A stretch of 48,094 nt of DNA. Source: Parvibaculum sp049671045. Its GTDB lineage: Bacteria > Pseudomonadota > Alphaproteobacteria > Parvibaculales > Parvibaculaceae. Position numbers and translations under genes: made by a program. Below the pieces are notes generated by a model. That model saw only the letters and a list, made by a program, of their open reading frames with translations, was not told where the DNA came from and did no database searches. Shown one piece after another: positions 8,310-17,346 of this stretch. Within the stretch, counting starts at the first letter, position 1; the number at the start of each line of letters is the position of its first letter. Location: NCBI RefSeq assembly GCF_049671045.1, contig NZ_JBATUH010000103.1, forward strand, positions 1 to 48,094. Direction: 5' to 3'.

Positions 8310-9080
8310 TTGACCGATCTCTTCCGTGAAATCGAAGAAGACATTCGCCGCGACCAGCTCAACAAGCTCTGGGAAAAATACGGCATCTACCTGGTCGGCC
8401 TCGCCGTCGGCATCGTCCTTGTAGCGGCGGCCATTGTCGGCTGGCGGGCGTGGGAGCGATCGAAGAGCGCGGCTGCCTCCGCAACCTATAGCGAACTGAT
8501 CACCAAGGCCGAGGGGGAGAAGCCGGCGGAAGCCGCGGCCGCCTTTGGCGAGTTCGCCGAGCACGCACCCTCGGGCTATGCCGCGCTCGCCCGGCTGCGT
8601 CAGGCGGGGCTGCTCGTCGATGCGGGCGATACGAAGGGCGCCGTGGCGGTCTATGACACCCTTGCCGCGAGATCGTCCGCGCCGGACGTTTTCCGCGACA
8701 TGGCGCGGGTCAAGGCCGCGCTGCTGCTTCTCGACCAGTCGACCTATGACGACATGAAGGCGCGGCTCGGTTCGGTCGATGTGGCCGGCAATGCCTGGCG
8801 CAACAATGCGCGCGAGATTCTCGGCCTTGCGGCGTGGAAGGCCGGAAAATATGCCGAAGCGGGCGCCTATTTCGACGCCATCGTCGGCGACAGCGAGGCA
8901 TCCGCCGGGCTGCGCGACCGCGCGCATGTGATGCAGGCGGTGATCGCGCCGCATCTGCCGCGCCCGGAGGCGAAATCCGAGACGAAGCCGGAGGAGGCCA
9001 AGCCCGCCGCGGCAGGCGCCAAGGCTGAAACCAGCAACGCAGCGCCCGCCGAAGCGGCCGCGAACCCGAAGGCGGAGTGA
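8310..9080 (+). CDS. YfgM-like membrane-anchored TPR protein
   Basis: A 256-residue protein with a cytoplasmic N-terminus (FREIEEDIRRDQLNKLWEKY), one membrane helix (IYLVGLAVGIVLVAAAIVGW), and a periplasmic TPR-like domain of the TPR_21/YfgM type. It ends in a low-complexity Ala/Glu/Lys/Pro tail. In E. coli YfgM is a SecYEG-associated periplasmic protein encoded next to bamB and der, and the order here (this gene, bamB, der) is the same, which supports the assignment. The start is TTG at 8310, about seven bases after a GGAG. The GTG and ATG starts of bamB overlap or directly follow its stop, so the two are coupled. Confidence 0.8.
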   Translation: MTDLFREIEEDIRRDQLNKLWEKYGIYLVGLAVGIVLVAAAIVGWRAWERSKSAAASATYSELITKAEGEKPAEAAAAFGEFAEHAPSGYAALARLRQAGLLVDAGDTKGAVAVYDTLAARSSAPDVFRDMARVKAALLLLDQSTYDDMKARLGSVDVAGNAWRNNAREILGLAAWKAGKYAEAGAYFDAIVGDSEASAGLRDRAHVMQAVIAPHLPRPEAKSETKPEEAKPAAAGAKAETSNAAPAEAAANPKAE

Positions 9081-9085
9081 CCTTG

Positions 9086-10462
9086 ATGGCTACGGGCGTG
9101 GATGTGAAACCTTCGGGCCTTCGGGCGGCGCTCAGGGCGGCGGGCTTTGCGGTTGTCGCCATCGCGGCCCTGGGGCTCGCCGGCTGCGACACGGTGGGCG
9201 ATATGTTCTCCTCTGCTCAGAAGCCAAAGCTTCCGGGCAAGCGGCTCTCGGTGATGGAGCTCGAGACAAAGCTCGAGGTCGACCCGGAAGCGAAGGAAAC
9301 GCAGATCGAGCTGCCGCAGGCTTACGAGAATAGCGAATGGACGCAGCCGGGCGGCACGGCGGACAACGCCATGTACCACCTCGAAGCGCCGGGCAAGCTC
9401 GACAGGGCGTGGAGCGTCAGCGCCGGTTCCGGCTCGAGCCGGGCGGCCCGTCTCGTCGCCACGCCGATCGTCGCGGATGGCAAGGTCTTCGTGCTCGACT
9501 CGCGCGCGACCATCCGCGCCTTCGATGCGAAATCGGGCAAGCAGCTCTGGAAGCAGGACGTCACGCCCGAGGATCAGGATTCCTACAAGGCGCGCGGCGG
9601 CGGCGTCGCATATGACAACGGCAAACTCTTTGCCGCCACGGGCTTCGGCAAGGTGCATGCGCTGAACCCGGCGACCGGCGCCATCCTCTGGACAGCGGAT
9701 GCGGCCGTGCCCTTCCGCGCCTCGCCCACGGCCAATGGCGGCCGCGTTTTCGCGGTGACCTCCGACAACCAGCTCATCTGCTTCGCCGAGGAGAACGGCC
9801 AGATCCTCTGGCGCCATCGCGGCATCACGGAGAGCGCGGGCATTCTGGCGGCGACGAGCCCGGCCGTTGCGGGCTCCATCGTCATCGTTCCCTATTCCTC
9901 GGGCGAACTCTTCGCGCTCCGCGTCGAGAACGGTGCCGTGCTCTGGTCGGATTCGCTCACCCGCACCGGCAATCTCACCTCGCTTTCCGAGCTCAATGAC
10001 ATCGCCGGCCGGCCTGTCATCGACCGTGACCGCGTCTTCGCCATCAGCCATTCGGGCCGCATGGTCTCGATCGACCTGAGAACCGGCGAGCGCGTCTGGA
10101 CGAGGGATATTGCGGGCGTGCAGACGCCCTGGGTGGCGGGTGAGTATATTTTCGTCGTCTCGACCGACCAGGAAGTCATTGCCATCTCGCGCCGCGACGG
10201 GCGCATTCACTGGCTGACCAAGCTCGATCGCTATGAGGACCCGGAGGACAAGGAAGACCCGATCGAGTGGAGCGGGCCGATCCTGGTGAGCGACCGCCTC
10301 GTACTCGTCTCGACCACGGGCAAGGCCATCTCCCTCTCGCCCTATACCGGCGAGATCAAGGGGCAGGTCGAGCTTCCGGGCAAGACGCTCATCGCGCCCA
10401 TCGTCGCCAACGGTACGGTCTATATTCTGACCGACGACGCCGATCTGGTCGCGCTGCGCTGA
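9086..10462 (+). CDS. bamB: Outer-membrane assembly lipoprotein BamB
   Basis: Lipoprotein subunit of the BAM complex, which inserts beta-barrel proteins into the outer membrane. A signal peptide (FAVVAIAALGLAGC) ends in an LAGC lipobox, with lipidated Cys34. An eight-bladed PQQ-type beta-propeller follows; its blades repeat phrases such as VFVLDSRATIRAFDAKSGKQ, VHALNPATGAILW, LFALRVENGAVLW and MVSIDLRTGERVW. It is 458 residues long, slightly above the E. coli protein. The ATG at 9086 is chosen because GGCGGAG at 9071-9077 is well spaced; a GTG at 9077 would overlap the upstream stop. It lies between the YfgM-like gene and der, the usual neighbourhood. Confidence 0.93.
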   Translation: MATGVDVKPSGLRAALRAAGFAVVAIAALGLAGCDTVGDMFSSAQKPKLPGKRLSVMELETKLEVDPEAKETQIELPQAYENSEWTQPGGTADNAMYHLEAPGKLDRAWSVSAGSGSSRAARLVATPIVADGKVFVLDSRATIRAFDAKSGKQLWKQDVTPEDQDSYKARGGGVAYDNGKLFAATGFGKVHALNPATGAILWTADAAVPFRASPTANGGRVFAVTSDNQLICFAEENGQILWRHRGITESAGILAATSPAVAGSIVIVPYSSGELFALRVENGAVLWSDSLTRTGNLTSLSELNDIAGRPVIDRDRVFAISHSGRMVSIDLRTGERVWTRDIAGVQTPWVAGEYIFVVSTDQEVIAISRRDGRIHWLTKLDRYEDPEDKEDPIEWSGPILVSDRLVLVSTTGKAISLSPYTGEIKGQVELPGKTLIAPIVANGTVYILTDDADLVALR

Positions 10463-10504
10463 GCCGCAATCGCGCGTCCGGTCGCATAAAAAGGGCCGCA
10501 GGCC

Positions 10505-11917
10505 GTGTCATTCAAGGTTGCTATTGTGGGGCGGCCCAATGTGGGCAAGTCCACTCTCTTCAATCGGCTCGTCGGCAAGAAACTCGCTCTTGTCGACGAT
10601 ACGCCGGGCGTCACGCGCGACCGGCGCGAAGGCGAGGGCCGTCTCGGCGACCTGACCTTCACCGTGATCGACACGGCAGGACTTGAGGAGGCGACGGGCG
10701 ACAGTCTCGAAGCGCGCATGCGCCGCCAGACCGATGCGGCGATTGCCGAGGCCGATGTCTGCCTCCTGCTCATGGATGCGCGCGCGGGCGTTACGCCGCT
10801 CGACAAGCGCTTTGCGCAGATCCTCCGAAAGTCGCCGACGCCGGTGATCCTTGTCGCGAATAAATGCGAGGGCGGGGCAGGCGAGGCGGGGCGCATGGAA
10901 GCCTTCGAGCTCGGCCTCGGCGCGCCCGTTCCGCTCTCGGCCGAACATGGCGAAGGGCTCGCCACGCTTTATGAAGCGATCCAGCCCTTCGCGGACAGCA
11001 TCGCCGAGGAGGAGCGCGAACGCGCCGTCGAGGATGCGCTCGCCTCCGACGACGAGGCCGCCAGCCGCTTCGATCCCGAGGCGCCCTATGAGCCCGACCT
11101 CGAAGCACCGCTTCGCATCGCCGTGGTCGGCCGCCCGAATGTCGGCAAGTCGACGCTTGTGAACCAGCTTCTCGGTGAAGACCGCATGCTGACCGGGCCC
11201 GAGGCCGGTATCACGCGCGACGCCATCGGCATCGAGTGGGAGTGGCGCGGCCGCCGCGTGAAGCTCTGGGACACGGCCGGCATGCGCCGCCGCTCCCGCG
11301 TCACGGAGAAGCTCGAAAAGCTTTCCGTAGCGGATACGCTGCGCGCCATCCGGTTTGCCGAAGTCGTCGCCGTCACGCTCGATGCGAGCATTCCCTTCGA
11401 GCGGCAGGACCTCCACATCGTCGATCTCGTGGAGCAGGAAGGCCGCGCGATGCTGATCGTCGTCAACAAGTGGGACGCGGTCGAGGATCCGCAGGCAAAG
11501 CTCCGTGAGCTGAAGGAAGAGCTGGAGCGCCTTCTGCCGCAGGTGCGAGGCATACCCATCGTCACCCTCTCGGCGCTGACGGGGCGCGGCCTCGACAAGC
11601 TGATGCCGGAGATCGAGCGCGTTCACACGATCTGGAATGCGCGCGTCTCGACCGCGCGTCTCAATCGCTGGCTTGAGGAGGCGATTTCGCGCCACCCGCC
11701 GCCCGCGGTCAAGGGGCGTGCCATCAACCTCAAATATATCTCGCAGGTGAAGAGCCGGCCGCCGACCTTCGTCGTCTTTTCGAGCCGCGCCGAAGAAGTG
11801 CCGACGGCCTATCGCCGCTACCTCATCAATTCGCTGCGCGAAACTTTCGGCCTGCCGGCCGTGCCCATCCGCCTCTTCATGCGGGCGCGCAGAAACCCCT
11901 TCGCAGAAAAGAAATAA
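10505..11917 (+). CDS. der: Ribosome biogenesis GTPase Der (EngA)
   Basis: Essential double-GTPase for 50S subunit maturation. The two G domains are visible: GRPNVGKST at 9-17 with DTAGLEE and NKCE, and GRPNVGKST at about 209-217 with DTAGMRRRSR and NKWD. The C-terminal KH-like domain follows (RLNRWLEEAISRHPPP, INLKYISQ, PTFVVFSSRAEEVP). At 470 residues it is normal length. The acidic linker between the G domains (EEERERAVEDALASDDEAAS) is long. The start is GTG at 10505. The gene ends in a hairpin and meets the convergent SDR gene. Confidence 0.97.
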   Translation: MSFKVAIVGRPNVGKSTLFNRLVGKKLALVDDTPGVTRDRREGEGRLGDLTFTVIDTAGLEEATGDSLEARMRRQTDAAIAEADVCLLLMDARAGVTPLDKRFAQILRKSPTPVILVANKCEGGAGEAGRMEAFELGLGAPVPLSAEHGEGLATLYEAIQPFADSIAEEERERAVEDALASDDEAASRFDPEAPYEPDLEAPLRIAVVGRPNVGKSTLVNQLLGEDRMLTGPEAGITRDAIGIEWEWRGRRVKLWDTAGMRRRSRVTEKLEKLSVADTLRAIRFAEVVAVTLDASIPFERQDLHIVDLVEQEGRAMLIVVNKWDAVEDPQAKLRELKEELERLLPQVRGIPIVTLSALTGRGLDKLMPEIERVHTIWNARVSTARLNRWLEEAISRHPPPAVKGRAINLKYISQVKSRPPTFVVFSSRAEEVPTAYRRYLINSLRETFGLPAVPIRLFMRARRNPFAEKK

Positions 11918-11940
11918 GCCGGTCGAAAAGCCCGGCTTAT
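11914..11940. terminator. Hairpin between convergent der and SDR genes
   Basis: ATAAGCCGG (11914-11922) pairs perfectly with CCGGCTTAT (11932-11940) around a nine-base loop. The left arm covers the der stop codon. There is no clear T-run on the plus side, so it may act as a processing or stop-stabilising hairpin or as a weak bidirectional terminator between the facing operons. Confidence 0.5.
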
Positions 11941-11990
11941 GCTGTCTGGTGGTTCCTGCGCCTGAGGCCGCGGATGGCGGCGGCGCCGTT

Positions 11991-12710
11991 CTATGCCTTC
12001 GCCTTCTGATATTCGACGATCTCGCCGTTCCGCGTGCAGGAGGGAAGGGCAAGCTCGATGAAGAGCGGCACGAGATCGGCCGGCTTTGTGAGCGCCGAAG
12101 GGTCTTCGCCCGGCATCGCCTGCTTGCGCATGGCCGTGCGCACCGGGCCGGGGCTCAGCAGATTGACGCGCAGGTTCGTGTTCGCACATTCCGCCGCCCA
12201 GGTTCTGGCCAGCGCCTCGAGCGCCGCCTTGCTCATGGCATAGCCGCCCCAGAAGGGCTTTGCCTTGTGCGCGGAACCGGAGGTCACGAAGATGGCGCGG
12301 CCCGCATCGGAACGCTTGAGCAGGGGCTCGAAGGAGCGCATGAGCCGCCAGTTCGACGTGATGTTCGTCGCGACGAGCTTGTCCCACGCCTTCACTTCGA
12401 GATGGCTCACCGGTGTCAGCACGCCGAGCGTGCCCGCATTGCCGACGAGAATGTCGAGCTTGCCCCAGCGCTCGAAGATCGTCGCGCCGAGCCGGTCGAT
12501 GCCGTCGAAGTCGGTCAGGTCGAGCGGAACCAGCGTCGCCTTGCCGCCCACCTTGCGGATCTCGTCATCGACTTCCTCAAGACCGCCGACCGTGCGTGCG
12601 ACGAGGATGACATGGGCGCCTTCCGCCGCGAATCCGAGCGCGACCGCGCGCCCGATGCCGCGCGATGCGCCGGTGATGACCGCGAGGCGGTCCTTAAGCC
12701 GTCCGCTCAT
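11991..12710 (-). CDS. Short-chain dehydrogenase/reductase (SDR)
   Basis: A 239-residue classical SDR. The cofactor motif TGASRGIG lies near residues 13-20, NAG in ILVGNAGTLG, the catalytic Ser in IFVTSGSAH, and the active-site YAMSK. LDLTDFDG after the third strand suggests that NADP or NAD could be used. The substrate is unknown. Its ATG lies 11 bases after the purF stop, and CTCTTTT-type complement gives an AAGAGAG-like Shine-Dalgarno before it. It is therefore probably the last gene of the cvpA-purF transcript. Alphaproteobacterial genomes often annotate this position as a YciK-like oxidoreductase; I see nothing that fixes the reaction. Confidence 0.87.
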   Translation of the reverse strand: MSGRLKDRLAVITGASRGIGRAVALGFAAEGAHVILVARTVGGLEEVDDEIRKVGGKATLVPLDLTDFDGIDRLGATIFERWGKLDILVGNAGTLGVLTPVSHLEVKAWDKLVATNITSNWRLMRSFEPLLKRSDAGRAIFVTSGSAHKAKPFWGGYAMSKAALEALARTWAAECANTNLRVNLLSPGPVRTAMRKQAMPGEDPSALTKPADLVPLFIELALPSCTRNGEIVEYQKAKA

Positions 12711-12721
12711 ACTCTCTTCTT

Positions 12722-14281
12722 TCAGGCGATTTCGGCGAGCAGCGACAATTGCCGCGTGCGTTGTTCGCCGACTTTGTCGGTGAGGGGCGTCGGATAATCG
12801 CCCGTGAAACAATGATCCGTGAACTGCGGATGTTCCTGATCGCGATGCGTGTAGCCAAGCGCGCGATAGAGGCCATCGACAGAGATGAAGGCGAGGCTGT
12901 CCACGCCGATATAATCGCGCATGCCTTCGAGGTCGTATCTGGCGGCTAGAAGCTGCTCGCGCTCCGGCGTGTCGATGCCGTAGAAATCGGGATGCGTGAT
13001 GGGCGGGCTCGCGATCCGCATGTGAACCTCGCGCGCGCCGGCCTCATACATCATCTTCACGATCTTGACCGATGTGGTGCCGCGCACGACCGAGTCGTCG
13101 ACCAGAATGATCCGCTTGCCCTCGACGATGGCGCGATTGGCGTTGTGCTTGAGCTTCACGCCGAGCTGGCGGATCTGCTGCGTCGGCTCGATGAAGGTGC
13201 GGCCGACATAGTGATTGCGGATGATGCCAAGCTCGAAGGGGATGCCCGACGCTTCCGCGAAACCGAGCGCGGCGGGAACGCCTGAATCGGGAACGGGGAT
13301 CACGACATCGGCTTCGGTGGCGCTTTCCCGTGCCAGCTCGCGGCCGAGCTGCTTGCGCACATTGTAGACGCTGCGCCCCGCCACGATGCTGTCGGGCCGG
13401 GCGAAGTAGATATATTCGAAGACGCAGGGGCGCGGGCGCTGGGGCGGGAAGGGGCGGATCGATTCGATGCCCTCGCGCGTGCAGACGACGATTTCGCCGG
13501 GCTCGATCTCGCGCACGAATTCGGCGCCGATGATGTCGAGGGCGACCGTCTCCGAGCAGAGGATGGGCGCGCCGTTGAGCTCGCCGAGAATGAGCGGGCG
13601 GATGCCGAGCGGGTCGCGCGCGCCGATGAGTTTCTTCGGCGTCAGCGCCACGAGCGCATAGGCGCCTTCGATCTGGCGCAGCGCGTCGACGAAGCGCTCC
13701 ATGACGCGCGGGCTCTGGCTGCGGGCGATGAGCTGAAGGATCGTCTCGGTATCGGAGGTGGACTGGAAGATCGCGCCCGCGCGGACGAGTTCGTTGCGGA
13801 GCGTGATGGCGTTGGTCAGGTTGCCGTTATGCGCGATGGCAAAGCCGCCGCCCCAGAGATCGGCGAAGAGCGGCTGCACATTGCGAAGGATCGTTCCACC
13901 CGCGGTCGAATAGCGCACATGGCCGATGGCGATGTCGCCCATGAGGCGCTCCATGACCGTGCCGCTGGAGAAGTGATCGCCGACAAGGCCGAGGCGGCGC
14001 TCCGAGTGAAAATGCTCGCCATCGAAGCTGACGATGCCCGCCGCTTCCTGTCCGCGATGCTGGAGCGCGTGAAGCCCCAGCGCCGTCAGCGCGGCCGCAT
14101 CCGGGTGCCCGAAAACGCCGAACACGCCGCACTCTTCGCGCAGCGTGTCACCCATGAGTTCTTCGTCCGTGATGCAGGTCGGGCGCAGGCCGCCGTGGTC
14201 ATGTTTTTCCGATGCGGCGATGGTGGTTGGGGTCATGGTTCGGGCCGCATTCGGAAAGGAAAAGGATAATTGTTCATTCAT
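12722..14281 (-). CDS. purF: Amidophosphoribosyltransferase
   Basis: Makes 5-phosphoribosylamine from PRPP and glutamine, the committed step of purine synthesis. The class II glutaminase begins at the Cys of EECGVFGVFG, which is exposed after removal of an N-terminal propeptide. Downstream are LQHRGQEAAGI, IAHNGNLTN, and the PRPP-binding LVDDSVVRGTTS. The ATG at 14281 has a plausible GGGAG ribosome site and gives a long 50-residue leader before the Cys. An ATG at 14236 would shorten this to 35 residues but lacks a good ribosome site. The gene follows cvpA after 25 bases, the arrangement known from E. coli, and precedes the SDR. Confidence 0.95.
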   Translation of the reverse strand: MNEQLSFSFPNAARTMTPTTIAASEKHDHGGLRPTCITDEELMGDTLREECGVFGVFGHPDAAALTALGLHALQHRGQEAAGIVSFDGEHFHSERRLGLVGDHFSSGTVMERLMGDIAIGHVRYSTAGGTILRNVQPLFADLWGGGFAIAHNGNLTNAITLRNELVRAGAIFQSTSDTETILQLIARSQSPRVMERFVDALRQIEGAYALVALTPKKLIGARDPLGIRPLILGELNGAPILCSETVALDIIGAEFVREIEPGEIVVCTREGIESIRPFPPQRPRPCVFEYIYFARPDSIVAGRSVYNVRKQLGRELARESATEADVVIPVPDSGVPAALGFAEASGIPFELGIIRNHYVGRTFIEPTQQIRQLGVKLKHNANRAIVEGKRIILVDDSVVRGTTSVKIVKMMYEAGAREVHMRIASPPITHPDFYGIDTPEREQLLAARYDLEGMRDYIGVDSLAFISVDGLYRALGYTHRDQEHPQFTDHCFTGDYPTPLTDKVGEQRTRQLSLLAEIA

Positions 14282-14306
14282 CCGATGCGCTCCCAAACGG
14301 GTCCGG

Positions 14307-15020
14307 TCACTCTGTGCTCTCGAAAAGCCTGTCGAGCCCCCTCCGCTCGGAGGTGTTATAGCCGTCGTCCCGCGCGCTGTCAGCGCCCGATTTGCCGCTG
14401 CTTGCCGCGGGGCTTGCCGCGGGCGCGCTGGCTGCGGGATAGCGCTTATCGGGCGCGGGCGCAACTGCCCGGGGCTGCGTGAGCGTGCCGGGCGCGGGTT
14501 TCGCGCGGCTTTCGTTGTTCGGCGCGGGCGCGGTTTTCGGCACGGTCGGCGCCAGAGTGAAGAGCGTCGATGCCGAGGATTCGACCAGCGGCCGCAGCCT
14601 CGCATTCCTGATCCAGTCCGGCTGGTCGGCCGGGTTCGGCACCAGCCACGCGAAAAATAGGTAGGCGACGGTCACGATCAAGAGCCCGCGCGTGAGCCCG
14701 AACAGGAAGCCGAGCGTGCGGTCGAGCATTTCGGCCTGATCGTGCAGGGCGAGAAGGTGGTCGGCCCAGCGCATCGTGAACGCCGCAACGAGCACATATC
14801 CGGCAATGAAGATCGCCAGCGCCGCGACGACGGCGGCAAGCCAGCCCGGCGAGATCATGCTCCGGAAGAAGGGTGTCGCATAGGGAAAGAGCCAGAGCGC
14901 AGCGAGCGCCCCCACCACCCAGGCGAGGATCGAGAGAACCTCATTGGTGAAGCCGCGCAGAAGCGCGAGCACGCTCGATATGAAAAGAACCGCCAGGACG
15001 ATGCCGTCGAATAGCGTCAC
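14307..15020 (-). CDS. cvpA: CvpA family membrane protein
   Basis: A 237-residue inner-membrane protein of the CvpA/colicin V production family. About four transmembrane segments are seen (DGIVLAVLFISSVLALLRGF, ILAWVVGALAALWLF, WLAAVVAALAIFIAGYVLV, FGLTRGLLIVTVAYLFFAWL). The hallmark RGF-NEVLSILAW and the glycine-rich GFLFGLTRG are present. A Pro/Ala/Ser-rich cytoplasmic or periplasmic tail of about 80 residues ends the protein and is poorly conserved in the family. It sits directly before purF and 29 bases after radA. In enterobacteria this family has been tied to envelope stress and bile resistance; the molecular function remains unclear. Confidence 0.9.
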   Translation of the reverse strand: MTLFDGIVLAVLFISSVLALLRGFTNEVLSILAWVVGALAALWLFPYATPFFRSMISPGWLAAVVAALAIFIAGYVLVAAFTMRWADHLLALHDQAEMLDRTLGFLFGLTRGLLIVTVAYLFFAWLVPNPADQPDWIRNARLRPLVESSASTLFTLAPTVPKTAPAPNNESRAKPAPGTLTQPRAVAPAPDKRYPAASAPAASPAASSGKSGADSARDDGYNTSERRGLDRLFESTE

Positions 15021-15049
15021 CTATGTCCCTCCTTGAGACATTTATCCTA

Positions 15050-16465
15050 TCACAATTCGCTGGCCCTGCGCTCGCGGGGCCGGCCGGCGCTTCCCGCCGC
15101 AAGATGCGCGACAAGACCGGCGAGGTCGGAGATTTCGGTCATTTCAAGACCGCTGGAGGGTTTTTGGCGCGATGCCGAGGCGGGCAGGATAGCACGGCGG
15201 AAGCCGAGCTTTTCGGCCTCTTTCAGCCGCGCCTCCATCTGGTTCACGGGCCGGACCGCGCCTGAAAGGCTGATTTCGCCGAAGATGACGCAATCGGGGG
15301 GCAGGGCGGAGCCCGTAATCGAGGAGATGAGCGCGCCCGCGACGGCAAGATCGGCCGCCGGCTCGTTGATTCGCAGGCCGCCCGCGACATTGAGATAGAC
15401 GTCCTGCCCGGCAAGGCTCAGCCCGCAGCGCGCATCGAGCACGGCGAGCACCATGGAGAGCCGTCCCGTGTCCCAGCCCACCACGGCCCGGCGCGGCGTG
15501 CCGAGCGAGCTTTGCGCGACGAGCGCCTGGATCTCGACGAGCACGGGCCGCGTGCCCTCGATGCCCGCGAAGACCGCGCTGCCGCTCGTCTCCCCGTCGC
15601 GCTCGCCGAGAAAGAGGGCGGACGGGTTCGGCACTTCGGCAAGACCCATCTCGCCCATTTCGAAGACGCCGATTTCGTTCGCGGGTCCGAAGCGGTTTTT
15701 CACCGCGCGCAGGATGCGGAACTGGTGTCCCCGCTCGCCCTCGAAATAGAGAACGCAATCGACCATGTGCTCGACGACGCGCGGGCCCGCGATCTGGCCG
15801 TCCTTCGTCACATGGCCGACGAGAATGATTGCCGTGCCGTGCCGCTTGGCGAAGCGCACGAGGTCCTGTGCGGTCGCGCGTACCTGCGCCACCGTGCCGG
15901 GCGCGGATTCGAGCGCATCCGTCCACATGGTCTGGATGGAATCGATGACGACGGCGGCGGGCGCCTTCGCGCCGTCGAGCGTCGAGAGAATGTCCTTGAG
16001 GTTCGTCTCGGCGCCGAGCCGGACCGGCGCATCCGCAAGACCGAGGCGCCGCGCCCGCATGCGGACCTGCGCGATCGCCTCTTCGCCCGAGATATAGACG
16101 ACATCGGCGCCATTGCGCCCGAGCGCGGCCATGGCCTGAAGCAGAAGCGTCGACTTGCCGATGCCGGGATCGCCGCCCACCAGCAGCGCCGAGCCGGGCA
16201 CGAGCCCGCCGCCGCAGACGCGGTCGAATTCGGCGACGCCGGTGACGAGCCGCGGCGGATCGGCCGTTTCGCCCGCAAGCGAGACGAGTTCGATCTGCCG
16301 CCCCTTGCCGCGCGCGCCCTTTTGCGGGCCGCCGCCGACGCCGGAACTTTCGGCCGCTTCCTCGACGATGGTGTTCCATTCGCCGCAGGATTCGCACCGT
16401 CCCGCCCAGCGCGGTGTCACCGCGCCACAGGCCTGGCAGACGAAGATGCGCGAGGCGCGGGCCAT
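15050..16465 (-). CDS. radA: DNA repair protein RadA (Sms)
   Basis: RecA-like hexameric helicase that helps process recombination intermediates. The N-terminal zinc finger has Cys10, Cys13, Cys24 and Cys27 (CQACG and CESCGEW). The Walker A GDPGIGKST lies at about 98-106, Walker B is VVIDSIQTM, and the RadA signature KNRFG lies at about 256-260. A C-terminal Lon-like domain follows (GLSLAGQDVYLNVAGGLRI, AVAGALISS). At 471 residues it is full length. It is followed closely by cvpA and preceded by mlaF with 72 bases between. Confidence 0.97.
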   Translation of the reverse strand: MARASRIFVCQACGAVTPRWAGRCESCGEWNTIVEEAAESSGVGGGPQKGARGKGRQIELVSLAGETADPPRLVTGVAEFDRVCGGGLVPGSALLVGGDPGIGKSTLLLQAMAALGRNGADVVYISGEEAIAQVRMRARRLGLADAPVRLGAETNLKDILSTLDGAKAPAAVVIDSIQTMWTDALESAPGTVAQVRATAQDLVRFAKRHGTAIILVGHVTKDGQIAGPRVVEHMVDCVLYFEGERGHQFRILRAVKNRFGPANEIGVFEMGEMGLAEVPNPSALFLGERDGETSGSAVFAGIEGTRPVLVEIQALVAQSSLGTPRRAVVGWDTGRLSMVLAVLDARCGLSLAGQDVYLNVAGGLRINEPAADLAVAGALISSITGSALPPDCVIFGEISLSGAVRPVNQMEARLKEAEKLGFRRAILPASASRQKPSSGLEMTEISDLAGLVAHLAAGSAGRPRERRASEL

Positions 16466-16537
16466 GTGTACTCCCGTTTCGCGGCGGTTGCCGCCGTCAG
16501 CTTGGCCGGGCGAGGCTCGCCCGGTGGCGTGGAAACA

Positions 16538-17338
16538 TCAGGGCTTCAGCACATCCATCTTGATCGGCCCTTCGGCGCGGCCATGGATGAACTGGTCGAC
16601 ATATTCGTTGCCGCTCGAGTCGATCCTGTCGCGCGCGCCTGTCCAGATGATCTGCCCCTTGTAGATCATTGCGAGTTCGTCGGCGATCTTGCGCGCGCTC
16701 GCCATGTCATGCGTGATCGAGAGCGCCGTCGCGCCGAGGTCCCTCACGCTGGCGATGATGAGATCGTTGATGACGTCGGCCATGATCGGGTCGAGGCCCG
16801 TCGTCGGCTCGTCGAAGAAGATGATCTCCGGGTCCGCCGCGATGGCGCGGGCGAGCGCCACGCGTTTCTGCATGCCGCCGGAAAGCTCGGCCGGATAAAG
16901 CTCGCCGACTTCCGGCCCGAGGCCAACCTTGGCGAGCTTGGCGATGGCGACGTCCTTGGCTTCCTTGCGCTTCATGTTGCGGCCCTGGATGAGGCCGAAG
17001 GCCACATTCTGCCAGACGGGAAGGCTGTCGAAGAGCGCCGAGCCCTGAAACAGCATGCCAAACTTGCGAAGCGTTTCCTCGCGCTCGCGTGCCGCCATTT
17101 TGAGGACGTTGCGCCCGTCCACGAAGATCTCGCCCTCGTCGGGGCGGAGGATGCCGAGCACGCATTTGAGCATCACCGACTTGCCGGTGCCCGAGCCGCC
17201 GATCACGACCAGCGACTTCTCTCGCGGGATCACGAGACTGAGTTTGTTGAGCACCACCTTGGAGCCGAAACGCTTGGTGACGTTCCTGAGCTCGATCTTC
17301 GGCACGTTCCGGTCGTCGGTCTTTTTCTGGTTGGCCAT
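16538..17338 (-). CDS. mlaF: ABC transporter ATP-binding protein, Mla/Ttg2A type
   Basis: A 266-residue cytoplasmic ATPase subunit. It has Walker A GGSGTGKSV, Q-loop GMLFQGSALFDSLPVWQNV, signature LSGGMQKR, Walker B IIFFDEPTTGLDP and the H-loop SITHDM. The phrase SALFDSLPVWQNVAF after the Q-loop is typical of the MlaF/Ttg2A group that works with MlaE to move phospholipids between the two membranes. It follows the permease gene after eight bases. No MCE-domain substrate-binding gene (mlaD) is adjacent here, so the rest of the system must lie elsewhere. Confidence 0.9.
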   Translation of the reverse strand: MANQKKTDDRNVPKIELRNVTKRFGSKVVLNKLSLVIPREKSLVVIGGSGTGKSVMLKCVLGILRPDEGEIFVDGRNVLKMAAREREETLRKFGMLFQGSALFDSLPVWQNVAFGLIQGRNMKRKEAKDVAIAKLAKVGLGPEVGELYPAELSGGMQKRVALARAIAADPEIIFFDEPTTGLDPIMADVINDLIIASVRDLGATALSITHDMASARKIADELAMIYKGQIIWTGARDRIDSSGNEYVDQFIHGRAEGPIKMDVLKP

Positions 17339-17346
17339 GGCCGGTC

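Noticed and set aside
7155..8954. Long minus-strand frame opposite panB and the YfgM-like gene
   Set aside because: Antisense to two confident genes, of low-complexity composition, and with no motif.
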